A DNA stretch of 64,000 bases from contig NC_091671.1 of assembly GCF_042453785.1 (NCBI RefSeq), positions 11,664,001 through 11,728,000 on the forward strand, written 5' to 3'. The translations under genes and the position numbers were made by a program. The DNA comes from Malus domestica (lineage: Eukaryota; Streptophyta; Magnoliopsida; Rosales; Rosaceae). Numbering within the stretch: the stretch's first letter is position 1; each line of letters begins with the position of its first letter. The notes beneath the pieces are model-generated. The model saw only the letters and a program-made list of their open reading frames with translations, was not told the DNA's origin and searched no databases. Of this stretch, positions 44,195 to 55,797 are shown piece by piece.

Positions 44195-44375
44195 CTGCTA
44201 GGGAATTTGCAAAGCTTGGGGTTCGGATTAAAGAACTTGATGAGATAATGAAGCAAGGGTTTATTTCGAAACGGCATCTCAGTGCTTCAAGAAGGCACTA
44301 AATGAGGAGCCGGGAAATGATATGTATCGCAAGTCTTTCGAAGTGGCTGCTAAGGTGCACTGCTCTCTAACTTGA
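44195..44375 (+). pseudogene. Possible TOM20-like gene fragment inside the LTR element
   Basis: The frame FKKALNEEPGNDMYRKSFEV (44287-44346, continuing AAKVH) resembles the region near the end of the TPR-like domain of plant TOM20, the mitochondrial import receptor. The ~90 bp before it (YKSAREFAKLGVRIKELDEI) look coding but I cannot assign them. A frame change separates the two. Similarity is from memory and short. Confidence 0.4.
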
Positions 44376-46427
44376 CCTCCTGGTAATGCTTGGTTTTGTT
44401 GCTGAAATTTTGTGTTGGCATCCATTTTGCGGTAGCAAGACGTGTAATTATTTTTATAATTACTTTTCTGGCTTCATGGTTCTCATGTAATTATTAAAAA
44501 TGGTTTTGTTTTGCTTTCATGGGAAAACATGAAGATAAGTTTTCCTAGCCATGTCGTGATAATGATTAATTGAGAAGCAACAAAAATAAATGCATATATA
44601 AAGCGACAAAAATAAATGCATATATATAGTGGATGCCAATTGCTTTGTGATTTTGTACATAATAGCATATTTGAATGAAATCTATATATATATAGAGATA
44701 GCATTTGTGCATAGACGTTGTAATTATGGGCATGCGGCTTTATCTATATCAAATAGAACTTGCATAAGTTTCTCTGAATATCGATGCATGCATGCATACA
44801 AGAAAATATATGAACATATGAATATATAAGGTAGATGTTTTATTGACCGCCTATAATGAGTCCTGTGACAATAAACTTTTAGCCATTTACAAAATATATA
44901 TTCTATGATGAATCAGAAAGCAAATAATTATTTTGTCATCTTATTGAAAATTCATAAGATTAATGATATGCAAATATCATTATTTTCTCCAAGGACTTGC
45001 TTACGAATCTGTATATAATTGATGATGGTGTTGACAATGAATTAAAGGCATGAAGATTTTTAATTTAGATTATTGTCGACTAATCTTATCATGTATATAT
45101 CAATGCATGCTTATTGTACATGTATATTTGTGATTTCATGATGCATGCTTCCGCTATTATATTTTGGTTGAAATCACAAATAGGGAGGAAGATGAACATC
45201 GAGTTCTCCAGAAGAAATAGTGGTCTTGATTATCTCGTTTTAATCAAGATATATTGTTGTGATATATATCCAAACATTATCAAATTTTGGTTGATCTTGC
45301 TCAATGGATATTGAACTAGATATTGAACTAGTTAAGATCAAATTGAATGCAAAAATATTGTGCTTGCTATTCTGATTTTGATCATTGTTGAAACTGGTGA
45401 TTTTGGGTTTATGTGAGATAAGTTTTTCCGAATGGATTGTGACTATCTTTTGATACATAGACTGTTTTGCATAATGGTTTAGATGTATATGACTAAACTG
45501 AGATTATGCAATAGGTAAGGAATCGGGAACCAATTGGTTCATATCTCCGGTTTCTTTATCGGTTGTGCAGTATATTCTGCTTATGCTTAAGTGGGAGAAT
45601 CATATGTTCGAATGTAAGCATAAGGCTAAGAGTATTTAGGCCGGCCATTATAATTCATATAGATACTTAAAAACCAGTTTATGGTTTTATTGAAGCAATT
45701 GGTTGAATTATTTGTGTTACTTAATTTGTTTAAGTAATGAGAAGGATCCTATTATGTTAGCATTCAAAAGGAAACGAATTTGGTTTCCATATGGATTCTG
45801 ATTAGTCATTCATTATATTGGAATGATTTTTAGTTAATATAGTTGCTATTAACTTGTACTTAACTTGGTTGTGTTGAGTATGGCCTTGATAAGTGGGAGC
45901 AAATTGGTTTGGTTTTGCTATAATAGTTCACTTAATTACAAAGTGCAAATTAAGTATGTTGTAACTTTTGAGTTAATTCTACGATGTAACAGAAAAGATT
46001 CTTAAGTTTAACACTTTAAAATGCATAGGTAAGTTGTATGTGAGGTTAAGCTTTTGTTATCCAAAAGATTTGGTGATATGATAAAGCTGTTGATTGATAT
46101 AACTGTGCTGTTCATACAATTATGAATAATTTTAAGAGCCTACTGTCAAGAATGTGTGGTATTTTTTAGTTTGGGCTGTATGAGTGGGAGTAGACGTCTT
46201 GTTTACTCTTGAGCTTAGATACATTGACATGAATATGAATTGGACATTGTGATTTATAAGTTAAATCTGTATTTTGTGTTGCAGAGGCAATTATAAATTC
46301 ATTGTTTTGGTTTATGTAAGCTGGTTGTATCTTTGTACTAGTGTGTTGATGAATAACTTATGTGATCACCTTTATATTGAATTTGAGATGATTATTTACT
46401 GTTGTGAATCATACTCAAGTGGGAGAA

Positions 46428-47008
46428 TATTAGAGTATGAATGTGATTCTCACAGTTTAGTAATAATCATTGTTATTTCAGATTGGTATAAAGAGGTCTT
46501 AATGTGTTTATAAGAGTTAATTCAACTTTGGTTTGGATTGAAACTCTACTGTTGGCTTGAGAATAGAACTCATACTTGTACAAGGATTGGTCTTGTATTC
46601 CTTGTAGGATTATTATAGGGTAATCCAGATTTTGTAGTATAAAAACCACAAGCCCCTGCTCTTACAAAAGCGCGCTCTTATTGTACCAATTACCTATAAC
46701 TTGGAGAGCATTGAGTTTTGTAGAGAGGAGAAGGTTGTGTGTAAAGGGTGTCTTGGTATGCGTCAATGTGACAGTTGAAGAAGATGGAGAAGTCGGATTG
46801 CACATGCAATGCCATGGCTTGGTGCTTTACGTGTCCTGCTGTATTCTTGAACCCAGTTCCTCCTTGAAACCCTAGCAGTCATGGCTTATTCTTCCTCCGC
46901 TTTGGAAGATAAGTTTATTTCCCTTTAATTGTTTGATTGGTTTATTGTAATTATATTTGTTATATCTGTGATCCTAGTAACTTGTTGATTTTCAGATTAA
47001 ATCTTACA
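46428..47008 (+). repeat. 3' LTR of the Copia-like element
   Basis: Direct repeat of the 5' LTR, followed by the GTATA target copy. Confidence 0.9.
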
Positions 47009-47013
47009 GTATA

Positions 47014-47593
47014 TTCATTTTGTTCATCAAGTGCAAAACCTACAATTCAGGGTGCAAGTCTTAGATAATATGGTCCAAAATATGTTTCCCTGACTAGATC
47101 AAAACAAAGCACATATTCAAATTAGTATACAGTTCCATGAGTTTTGCATGAGATTAGAGAGAACATGTGTATAATAGTGAGGTACAACTATAAGAGCATT
47201 TACAATGTTGGTTAGAATATTTCCATCTGGTGGCGGGTAAGCGTACCTATGATGTGTAAAATCAAAGCATTTTAAAATAAACCTATTGGAGGGTACAACA
47301 TAATTTTCTCAAATACAGGACGACCCTCATAATTTTCAACTAACGATCAAAACCCATTTGGCAATTAACACAAAGAACTTGCTTCTCAAAACCCTTCACC
47401 ACCATGATTGCCAAAAAAAAAATCAAATTTAGCCCCAAATTACTTTAGTCTAAAGTAGGAGGGGAAATTGCACTATTCATATGAACAGTGACTTGGGATG
47501 GATTTTGAGTTATTTACAAATTTGCCATCGCCTTTTCCTTCCGTTTCCATCCCCTTTTCATTCCCTCTTTTTCTCTCCCGATTATCTCTGTGT
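47014..47593. other. Spacer before the hAT transposon
   Basis: No gene recognised. The last bases are the 8-bp hAT target copy CTCTGTGT (47586-47593). Confidence 0.5.
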
Positions 47594-48044
47594 CATGGAA
47601 GAAAATGCCGATAATATCGGCGAAATATCGCCGATATTATCGGTTTTTCGGGATGGCGATATTAAAAGTGGTATCCGAAGGCTTTTCGGCCAAATATCGC
47701 GATATTATCGATAATATCGATAATATCGCGATATTTTGGAAATATCGGCGAAATATCCATGGACGGTGGAATCGGAATCCGAGGCGACGTCGGAGAAGAA
47801 CGCCGGAGACGGTGGGGCGATTCCCAGGCCGGTTTCATCCCAAAAACCTTGCAAAAACACGAATCTTAACATCAATTTCACATATATACATCAGATTTCA
47901 CGCATGCATAAACGATTCAAGGCAGGGTGAAGTCGGTTTAGGGTTTAGGGTTTCATGGAATCTCACCTGACGAAGACGAAGACGAACGATCCTTGCTCAG
48001 CGGCGCACCTCTGACTTCGCCTGAGCCACGATCAACGGCGAAGG

Positions 48045-48480
48045 GAGAAGAGAGATCGAGAGATCTCTGTGTGTGTGTGTGTGTTTGGGAGAAGAGAGAT
48101 CGGAGATCTCTCTTTGTATGTGGGTGTTTGGGAAAAGAGAGATCGGAGAAGGGAGAAGAGAGATCGGAGAATGGAGAAGAGAGATCGAGAGATCTCTGTG
48201 TGCGTGTGTGTGTTTGGCAGAAGAGAGATCGGAGATCTCTGTGAGTCCGATCTCTGTGTGTGCGTGTGTTGGACTTGGATCCGATGTCAACCTGTGGAGC
48301 TCTCTGTGTGAGTGTGTGTGTGGGAGAAGAGAAGGGAGAAGAGAGATCGAGAAGGATGATCGAGAGAGAGAGAGACTGAGGAGCTCTCTGTGTGAGTGTG
48401 TGTGTGGAAGAAGAGAAGGGAGAAGAGAGAACGAGAAGGATCGAGAGAGAGAGAGACTGAGGTTGTCTGCGTGCGTGCGT
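48045..48480 (+). repeat. GAGAGATCGGAGATCTCTGTGTG satellite-like block
   Basis: Imperfect tandem units mixing GGGAGAAGAGAGATCG, GAGATCTC palindromes and (TG)n. Long ORFs on both strands here are low-complexity artefacts. Confidence 0.9.
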
Positions 48481-48504
48481 TGTGTGTGCGTGCGATGTGT
48501 CTTT

Positions 48505-48775
48505 TGAGTGTGTGGGTTCCTCCTGTCAGGAGGATACAACTCACTCAATAATCCCTGACAAGTTTTACAATTATTTGGACATGAGACAATTATAATTTGT
48601 ATTCTTTTCAGACCATGAATGGTGGTCATTTGTGTGTGTGTGTGTGGGTTCCTCCTGTCAGGAGGACACATGACTCACTCCATATTCTCGACAACACGAA
48701 CAATTATTTGGACAATTTCATGCAGCTTTTACCATTATAATTTGTAGTCTTTTCAAACCATGGACGGTGGTTTCA
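48505..48775 (+). repeat. ~135-bp imperfect duplication
   Basis: GTGGGTTCCTCCTGTCAGGA through CAGACCATGAATGGTGGT (48511-48624) recurs diverged at 48646-48772. Contains the dyad TCCTCCTGTCAGGAGGA. Confidence 0.8.
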
Positions 48776-48889
48776 TTCAAAACCGTGTGCCAATATTGTT
48801 TTAAAAGGTGGAGTTTCAGAGTTATTGTGTTATTCTTTCAAAGTTGTCATTGTGAAAAAATTTCAAGAGGTGGAGTATCAGTATCAGAG

Positions 48890-49780
48890 GAGCCTTTTCG
48901 ATTATTTTATTTCCCTTACCCCTTTCAAAGTCATTCCAGATCCAGAGCTTAAACACAAAGGGTTCCATATTTAAAGTAAGTTTACAAACTTATATTTATA
49001 TTCTTATAATTTATACAACAACAAAAAAATTTGTGTGAACTCGTATGTTAATTTTTTAAGTAATTAATACTTGCATGTTAGTTTTTGTAAGTAATTAAGT
49101 AATGTTAACAATTGCATGTTAATTTTTTTAAGTAATTAAGTAATGTTAATACTTGCATGTTAGTTTTTGTAAGTAATTAAGTAATGTTAACAATTACATG
49201 TTAATTTTTTTTAAGTAATTAATACTTGCATGTTAGTTTTTGTAAGTAATTAAGTAATGTTAATACTTGCATGTTAGTTTTTGTAAGTAATTAAGTAATG
49301 TTAACAATTGCATGTTAATTTTTTTAAGTAATTAAGTAATGTTAATACTTGCATGTTAGTTTTTGTAAGTAATTAAGTATTGTTAATAATTACATGTTAA
49401 TTTTTTTTAAGTAATTAAGTAATGTTGTATAATTATTCCCTAGGATAATTTTAATATGTTTAATGTTATTTATTATTTTATTTCCCTTACCATTTTCAAA
49501 GTCATTCCAGATCCATTCCAAAGCTTGAACACAAAGGGTTCCATATTTAAGGTAAGTTTACAAACTTATATTTATATTATTGTAATTTATACAACAACAA
49601 ATAAATTTGTGTGGACTCGTATGTTAATTTTTTTAAGTAATTAATACTTGCATGTTAATTTTTGTAAGTAGTTAAGTAATGTTAACAATTGCTTGTTAAT
49701 TTTTTGTAAGTAATTAAGTAATGTTGTATAATTATTCCCTACGATAATTTTAATATGTTTAATGTTATTTATTATTTTAT
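48890..49780 (+). repeat. Nested tandem repeats with AAGTAATTAAGTAATGTTAA
   Basis: A ~45-bp unit (TTGCATGTTAATTTTTTTAAG, then the titled motif) repeats about ten times at 49030-49440. The block with its preceding ATTTCCCTTACC...GGGTTCCATATTTAA segment (48900-48975) is duplicated at 49480-49560. Non-coding. Confidence 0.85.
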
Positions 49781-49809
49781 TAATATTAGGTTTTATTATC
49801 AAATAGGAT

Positions 49810-50851
49810 TATTATTCATTAATATTTGGTTTTTTATTATCAAATTGGATTATTATTCATTAAATTAGATTATTATAAAATTGGATTATTATTCATTAAA
49901 TTGGATTATTCATTAAATTGGCTTATTATCAAATTGGACTATTCATTAAAGCCCACTCAATGTAGTCTCCAAACTTGACCTTAGGCCCAAATCTCAAACA
50001 TAACCACACTTGGGTTGGGTTGGGTTGAACCAAAAGGTCCAAAACTTAGGGAAAAAAAAAACGAATTATTCATTTTTATTCATTAATATTAGGTTTTTTT
50101 TATTATCAAATTGGATTATTCATTAAATTGAATTATTATTAAAGTGGATTATTATTAAATTGGATTATTATCAAAAAGGAATATTATTCTTCACTATGTT
50201 TTATATTAGGATTATTTTCATGAAACATAATTATCATCATTTATAGTAGGATTATTTATATTAGGATTATTATCAAAAAGGAATATTATTCATCATTTAT
50301 ATTAGGATTATTTTTTTATCAAATTGGATTATTATTCATTAATATTAGGTTTTGTTATTATCAAATTGGATTATTATTCATTAAATTAGATTATTATAAA
50401 ATTGGATTATTATTCATTAAATTGGATTATTCATTAAATTGGCTTATTATCAAATTGGACTATTCATTAAAGCCCACTTAATGTAGTCTCCAAACTTGAC
50501 CTTAAGCCAAAATCTCAAATATAACCAAACTTGGGTTGGGTTGGGTTGAACCAAAAGGTTCAAAACTTAGGAAAAAAAAAACGAATTATTCATTTTTATT
50601 CATTAATATTAGGTTTTTTTTATTATCAAATTGGATTATTCATTAAATTGGATTATTATTAAAGTGGATTATTATTAAATTGGATTATTATCAAAAAGGA
50701 ATATTATTCTTCACTATGTTTTATATTAGGATTATTTTCATAAAACATAATTATCATCATTTATAGTAGGATTATTTATATTAGGATTATTATCAAAAAG
50801 GAATATTATTCATCATTTATATTAGGATTATTTTTTTATCAAATTGGATTA
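49810..50851 (+). repeat. 521-bp tandem duplication in the hAT left arm
   Basis: Two highly similar copies of ~521 bp, shown for example by GCCCACTCAATGTAGTCTCC at 49951 and GCCCACTTAATGTAGTCTCC at 50472. Both contain many TTGGATTATTATT words and GGGTTGGGTTGGGTTG. It lies upstream of the transposase start. Confidence 0.9.
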
Positions 50852-51040
50852 TTATTCATTAATATTAGGTTTTATTATTCCATATTATTTTTTTAATTAC
50901 TTAAATTTTTACAATCATTTTCTTTACTTCATATTGTATTCTTCTGTAGAATAACTTTATTATTTAGGTTCTGTAGAATAACTTTATTATGTAATTCTTT
51001 TGTCTAATTTTCATGAAAAATAAATGTAGGTACGTTTAAG

Positions 51041-54000
51041 ATGTCTAGTGGAGCTAGTAAACGTGATCCAGCTTGGGAACATGGCTACCCAATAGACGGA
51101 AACAAACATGGCACAATTTGCAAATATTGTGGTCGGGTAATGAAGAGTGGTGGAGTGACACGACTTAAGTACCATCTTAGTGGATTAGATCCAGCAAAAA
51201 ATGTCCAACGATGCGATAATGTCCCCCCAGAAGTGAAGGCATTCATCAGCACATTATTAAAAAATAAAAAACAGCAGAAGGAAAAGATGACACAAGGAAT
51301 GGAAAATATTCGAGCTGGGCTACGGGGAGAAGTCTATGGCCAAGCGGTTGACAGTGATGATGATGACGATGAGGACGAATGTGATGATGACATGGGACCT
51401 GAAGAACGACGCAGTTTGAAACAAGCATTACGTGCCTCCAAACAGTCAGCATGGGAAAGAGAACACCTTCATAAAATTCCTAATAGGGGACAAGGTTCCG
51501 GGACAAGTGGTGGTGCACAAATGAGACGGGGTGGCAGTCTTAGAGAATCACAACCAACACCACCAATAGCCCCAAGTTTATATAAGTCATCCAACGCACG
51601 TCAAAATAGTGTTTGGAGTTATTTCAAGGGAGGTAATGTGAAGGAGGGAATGGGGCGTCTAATTAGCAAGTTCTTTATCTATGAAAATGTCTCTGCTGCG
51701 AAGGCATCATCACATCATTTCAAAAATATGGTAGTGGGATGTCAACAGGCCGGTGTTGGAGTACAACCTCCCACTCCCTATGAGATAAGAAACAAATATT
51801 TGGATATGGAGTATTTTGACATTGGCGAGTATGTTAACAAGTTGAGGTCAAAGTGGGAAACTAATGGTTGCACAATCATGTGTGACGGATGGACCGGCCC
51901 GACCAGATTATCTATCATCAACTTCATGGTATACTCCAAGGGAAAGACAATTTTTTTGAAGTCTGTTGATGCTTCAGACCATATAAAGAATTACAAGTAT
52001 ATTTACAAATTATTGAGGGATGTAATCATGGAGGTGGGAGAGCATAATGTTGTCCAAGTCGTGACCGACAACGGTTCTGCATTTGTCAAAGCTGGAAAAA
52101 AGTTAATGAAGCATCATAATGTGTTTTGGACATCATGTGCAGCACATTGTATTGATCTTATGTTTGAGGCAATGGGGAAGAGAGAGAATGTTGCTACTGT
52201 GGTCAAAAGAGCTAGAACGATCACAAATTATATTTACAATCACGGTTGGTTGTTGGCAAAGATGCGTGAATTTTGCAGAGGAGAAATTATTCGTCCAGCT
52301 ACCACTCGATTCGCCACCAACTATATTGCATTAAACAGCCTACTCAAGAAGAAAGCAGGGTTGAAGCAACTATTCACTAGTGACGATTGGGCCAACCACA
52401 ATTTCAGCCGCTCAAATACAGGTCGTATGGTGGAAAGTATAGTGCTTGATCATGCTTTTTGGAGTCAAACAGAACATGTGTGTCAAGTGTTTGAACCTCT
52501 TTACAAAGTTTTACGGATCGTTGACACAGAAGTGTATCCTACTATGGGGGCAGTATATGAGTTGATGCGTGTAGTGAAGGATGAATTGGAAAGAAAACAT
52601 GGTGCAAGGTGGGTCGTAAAAATAATTGAAGACCGATGGTATAAAACATTATACCACGATTTGCATGCAGCAGGTATAAATTATGTCATAATTTGCAATT
52701 CATTTCTTTAGTTGCATAAGTATTATTTATCTTATTAGAGTATGTGTTTCTTTGAACAGCATATTATTTGAATCCCCGATACCAATACAGACCCGGTGTT
52801 GGAGATGATGGTAACCTTATACGTGCTGTACATAATGTATACTCTAAATTAGACCCTGCATCACCAGCAGTTGGCCAATTTGGAAATGAGGTACACAATT
52901 ACTTAAATTATAATAATTACTTTGTTGGATTAAACTAACACAATTTATTGTATTCAGCTAACATGGTTTAAAGATGCAAGAAGAACATTTGGAGAACCAA
53001 CATCAGTTGCTACTCGAACAAATATGTCTCCTAGTGAGTATAAACATATTTCACTATAAGTTTATAATAGAATTTGTTGGAGTTATTAGGCTTATCAACA
53101 TTATTTTTCATTGTAGCTGAATGGTGGATCATGTATGGGACCGATGCACCAACTGTGAGAAAGTTAGCAATAAAAGTATTATCACAAACAGCTTCCTCAT
53201 CTGCTTGTGAAAGAAATTGGAGCACATTTGCACTCATACACACAAAGCAAAGAAATAAGTTGGCTCATAGTAGCTTGGAAAAATTAGTTTATTGCTACTA
53301 CAACATGAAGCTTCAAATTCGAGATAAGGAAGCAGAAATCGATCATGTCGACCGTGGTGACCCACTAGATGTGTTTGATATTGTTGGTGAAGATGATGAT
53401 ACGGAGGGTAACCAACTTTTTCAATGGATTAGACCTCTTCATTTAGATGATGATGAAGGCAACCCAGCTCCCAGAGTTGCTGAAGAAGCACGTAATGAAG
53501 GGATAAATGTAGAAAGAGTATTAGAGGAGGAGGTGGAATCTAGCAGCGCTGACTCTTTCGAAGAACTTTTGCACCCAACACCAAGCAACACTGGAATTCC
53601 ACATTTTTCCAATCCTACACAACCACAACATCGTGCTGATACTAATGATAGCTCTAGTACAAGATCAGGAGACTCACCTACCACCGGAGGTGGGAATGAT
53701 GAAGGACATAGTGGAGCTGGAGGTAGTGGAGCTGGAGGTAGTGGTGGTGGATATGGAAACTATTATGGACCACCACCTCCCGGATATATGAGCCCCTTCA
53801 CTGGTGAGGCAAACTTCACGCATGCAACATAGAATGATGACCATGGCAGTAGGCGGGCAGGACCAGGAATTGGTGCCATAGGGAAGGACTATACTCGCAG
53901 AGAAAGAGGCAAAGGGATTTTGTCAAGTCAAGAAGATGACTCGTTATCTAGAACTTCAGACTTTGTTGGATTGGGAAGTAGTAACTATGGTTATACTCAT

Positions 54001-54276
54001 AACCAACCATTTCCCTACCCTTCATATCCCATTCCTGTTGGGATGGAATCGAGCGACTCATGGAATCAATCCCAGCCTCAATCTTCAAATGATTTTTCTT
54101 ATGGACAACCTCAACCAATCTCGGATCCATATGGGTGACATATTAACAATTACATGCAAAACTATTTTGGGGATTTATCATTTGATAACTACTCTTCACA
54201 ATACACTCATTCTACACATAGAGATGATGAAGATAATGACAAATTTGAACCTCATAGGAACTCTATGTTGTACTAA
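51041..54276 (+). pseudogene. BED zinc finger/hAT-family transposase with two in-frame stops
   Basis: Exons 51041-52673, 52760-52890, 52958-53033 and 53117-54276, GT-AG throughout with matching phases. The N-terminal BED finger reads CKYCGRVMKSGGVTRLKYHL. The RNase H-like core follows with CDGWTGPTRLSIINFMVYSK and VVTDNGSAF (catalytic acidic residues), and WTSCAAHCIDLMFE. The hAT dimerisation domain SSSACERNWSTFALIHTKQR is near 53200. A Gly-rich and then Tyr/Gln/Asn-rich tail ends HRNSMLY. TAG at 53830-53832 and TGA at 54136-54138 interrupt this tail, yet the same frame stays open between and after them. A truncated protein with all core domains (to 53829) might still be functional. Confidence 0.9.
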
Positions 54277-54643
54277 AGTGTAAAATATTGTACTAATTCA
54301 TTATATATAAATGATTATGGTGTGTTTAGACTTCTTTCATTAATTACTACATATTTTCTACACTCATAATGTTTGTCAGATCACTATATAATCAACTTGA
54401 TAATGTTAAATCCATCATGCAATGCATTTCTTTCCAATTTTTTGTGATAAACTAATATATAATTGACTAAATAAACATCCTACAAAGTTTCAATAAAAAT
54501 TTCCAAGTTTTTCTTACAATTTCCGTGGTTTCCATGTAATTTTTATCGATATCGATATTTTACCGATATTTCCATCGATATTTCCGTGTTTTCAGACTAC
54601 CGATATTTCCGATATCACCGATATTTTCTTCCTTGCTCTGTGT

Positions 54644-54854
54644 AACCATCTATCGAATCCCCCATCCCTCCCTTTTCTCACTCTGTAATTTCCCTCAAAT
54701 CCCTCGCCGATTCTCTCTCGCCATTCTCAGTCTACCCTTTCTCAGCTTGCAGCTCCATGCTCCACCTCCAGATTATAGCATCGGGTGTAAGGTTTTCCTT
54801 TTCTGTTTTCTTTTTCCCGATTTGTTGAATTTGTATTTTATTGTTTTCCTATCA
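54644..54854. other. Possible 5' UTR of the SDR fragment
   Basis: Pyrimidine-rich leader-like sequence continuing the host sequence across the hAT target site. No ORF is assigned. Confidence 0.4.
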
Positions 54855-54950
54855 CCCTTTGACGACAAGGTAGCAATTGTGACGGCTTCCACTCAAGGCA
54901 TTGGCTCTTGAAGGCGCCTCCGTCGTCATCTCCTCCCGCAAGCGGGTCAC
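54855..54950 (+). pseudogene. Short-chain dehydrogenase/reductase N-terminal scrap
   Basis: DDKVAIVTASTQGIG is the Rossmann TGxxxGIG-type cofactor loop of DHRS4-like plant SDRs. After a deletion the frame resumes with LEGASVVISSRKR, the next strand of the fold. The normal residues between (about eight) are missing and the rest of the enzyme is absent, so it is a first-exon fragment only. Confidence 0.8.
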
Positions 54951-55797
54951 TCTCCGACACTCCGGAGGCGGTACAGTAGCGAGGAGGATTCGGATCCGGA
55001 GTACGGAGACAGGAGGCGGAAAACGATGAGGAGGAGGAAGAAAGATGATGATAGAGAAAATAAGAGGAGGAAGAGAGATAAGGAGAGGAAGAGAAGGAGG
55101 AGAGAGAGATGAAGAAGAAGGAGAGAGGAAAGGTAGGAGCGGTGATGAATTCATGGGGGAAGTATGGGATCATCAGAGAAACTGATATGTGGTATGTTTG
55201 CTGAATTTTCTACTGTTTTAGGGTTTTAAAGTTTCTGTTTGGCTGATGAGGAAACGTAGGAAAAAGAGATTTACTTCTCCCACTTGAATTTGATTGTTTT
55301 GTATAGGAACAAACGACCAGAGTTCACAGCATGGTTACTGGAAGTAAAACAGGTAATTCATTTTCCAACTATTTTACTACCACACGAAACCATTAACTTG
55401 CAGAGGGGTTTATCTTATTAATAAAGTTTCTAAGGTTGTAGAGTTTACTTTTTGATTTGTATGTGTTTCGAAGCCTGTGTTGATCCGTTTCGGAATTGCA
55501 GTCGTTGATAAGATAGTTCTAATGGTAATTGTTTTATCTTTCATTAGGTGAACTTGGAACATCTGGCAAATTGGGAAGAGAAACAGATGTTCAAACAGTA
55601 AGTGGGTGTGTGTGTTTACAGATGTGTGGATGCATTTAGTTTATCTTCTCCAAAAGCATCTTTATAATGAAGATAACATGAATTTGCTAGGGTTTTTTTT
55701 TATATTTTGTTTCTTACAATTTGAGTAGAAATTTGTTTCCATTTTATTAGGTTCATGGAAGATCACAGTACAGCTAGCTTCCCGTTGAAAAGTAAGC
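54951..55797 (+). pseudogene. Exons of a conserved lysine/arginine-rich plant protein (GKYGIIRETDMW type)
   Basis: A first piece encodes RYSSEEDSDPEYGDRRRK and an Arg/Lys/Glu-rich stretch. The next, in another frame, encodes MNSWGKYGIIRETDMW. Three small spliced exons follow: NKRPEFTAWLLEVKQ (55307-55351), VNLEHLANWEEKQMFKQ (~55547-55598) and FMEDHSTASFP (~55751-55785). I remember this as a conserved nuclear-type protein of unknown function in plants, but not its name. The frame break and the missing C terminus argue for a fragment fused to the SDR scrap. A gene with an internal ATG start cannot be fully excluded. Confidence 0.65.

Larger units (their letters stand above)
43534..47008 (+). 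mobile_element. Non-autonomous Copia-like LTR element with a TOM20-like scrap
   Basis: 3.5-kb element with LTRs at 43534-44115 (582 bp) and 46428-47008 (581 bp), starting TATTAGAGTATGA and ending ATCTTACA. The 5-bp target duplication GTATA is at 43529-43533 and 47009-47013. The LTRs start TA instead of TG. The primer site TGGTATTAGAGAC resembles the initiator-Met type. The purine tract is AAGTGGGAGAA before the 3' LTR, and similar GTGGGAG motifs recur at ~45592, 45893 and 46169. No gag or pol frame survives. A TATAAAAA box lies in the LTR (43745-43752). Confidence 0.9.
47594..54635 (+). mobile_element. hAT transposon, complete, 7.04 kb
   Basis: Both 8-bp target duplications CTCTGTGT are present (47586-47593, 54636-54643). 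The inverted ends are CATGGAAGAAAATGCCGATA and CAAGGAAGAAAATATCGGTG (right end read inversely). Subterminal regions are full of ATATCGATA/CGATATT words, likely transposase-binding sites. It carries one four-exon transposase gene (51041-54276) and a 3.4-kb repeat-rich left arm. The structure is intact but the transposase is not. Confidence 0.92.

Noticed and set aside
47997-48671. 224-codon minus-strand ORF and several overlapping plus-strand ORFs
   Set aside because: They read through GAGATCTC/(TG)n satellite and have only low-complexity Ser/Leu/His/Thr or Arg/Glu sequence.
49990-50050. Interstitial telomere repeat
   Set aside because: GGGTTGGGTTGGGTTG is not the plant TTTAGGG repeat and occurs once per 521-bp duplication unit.
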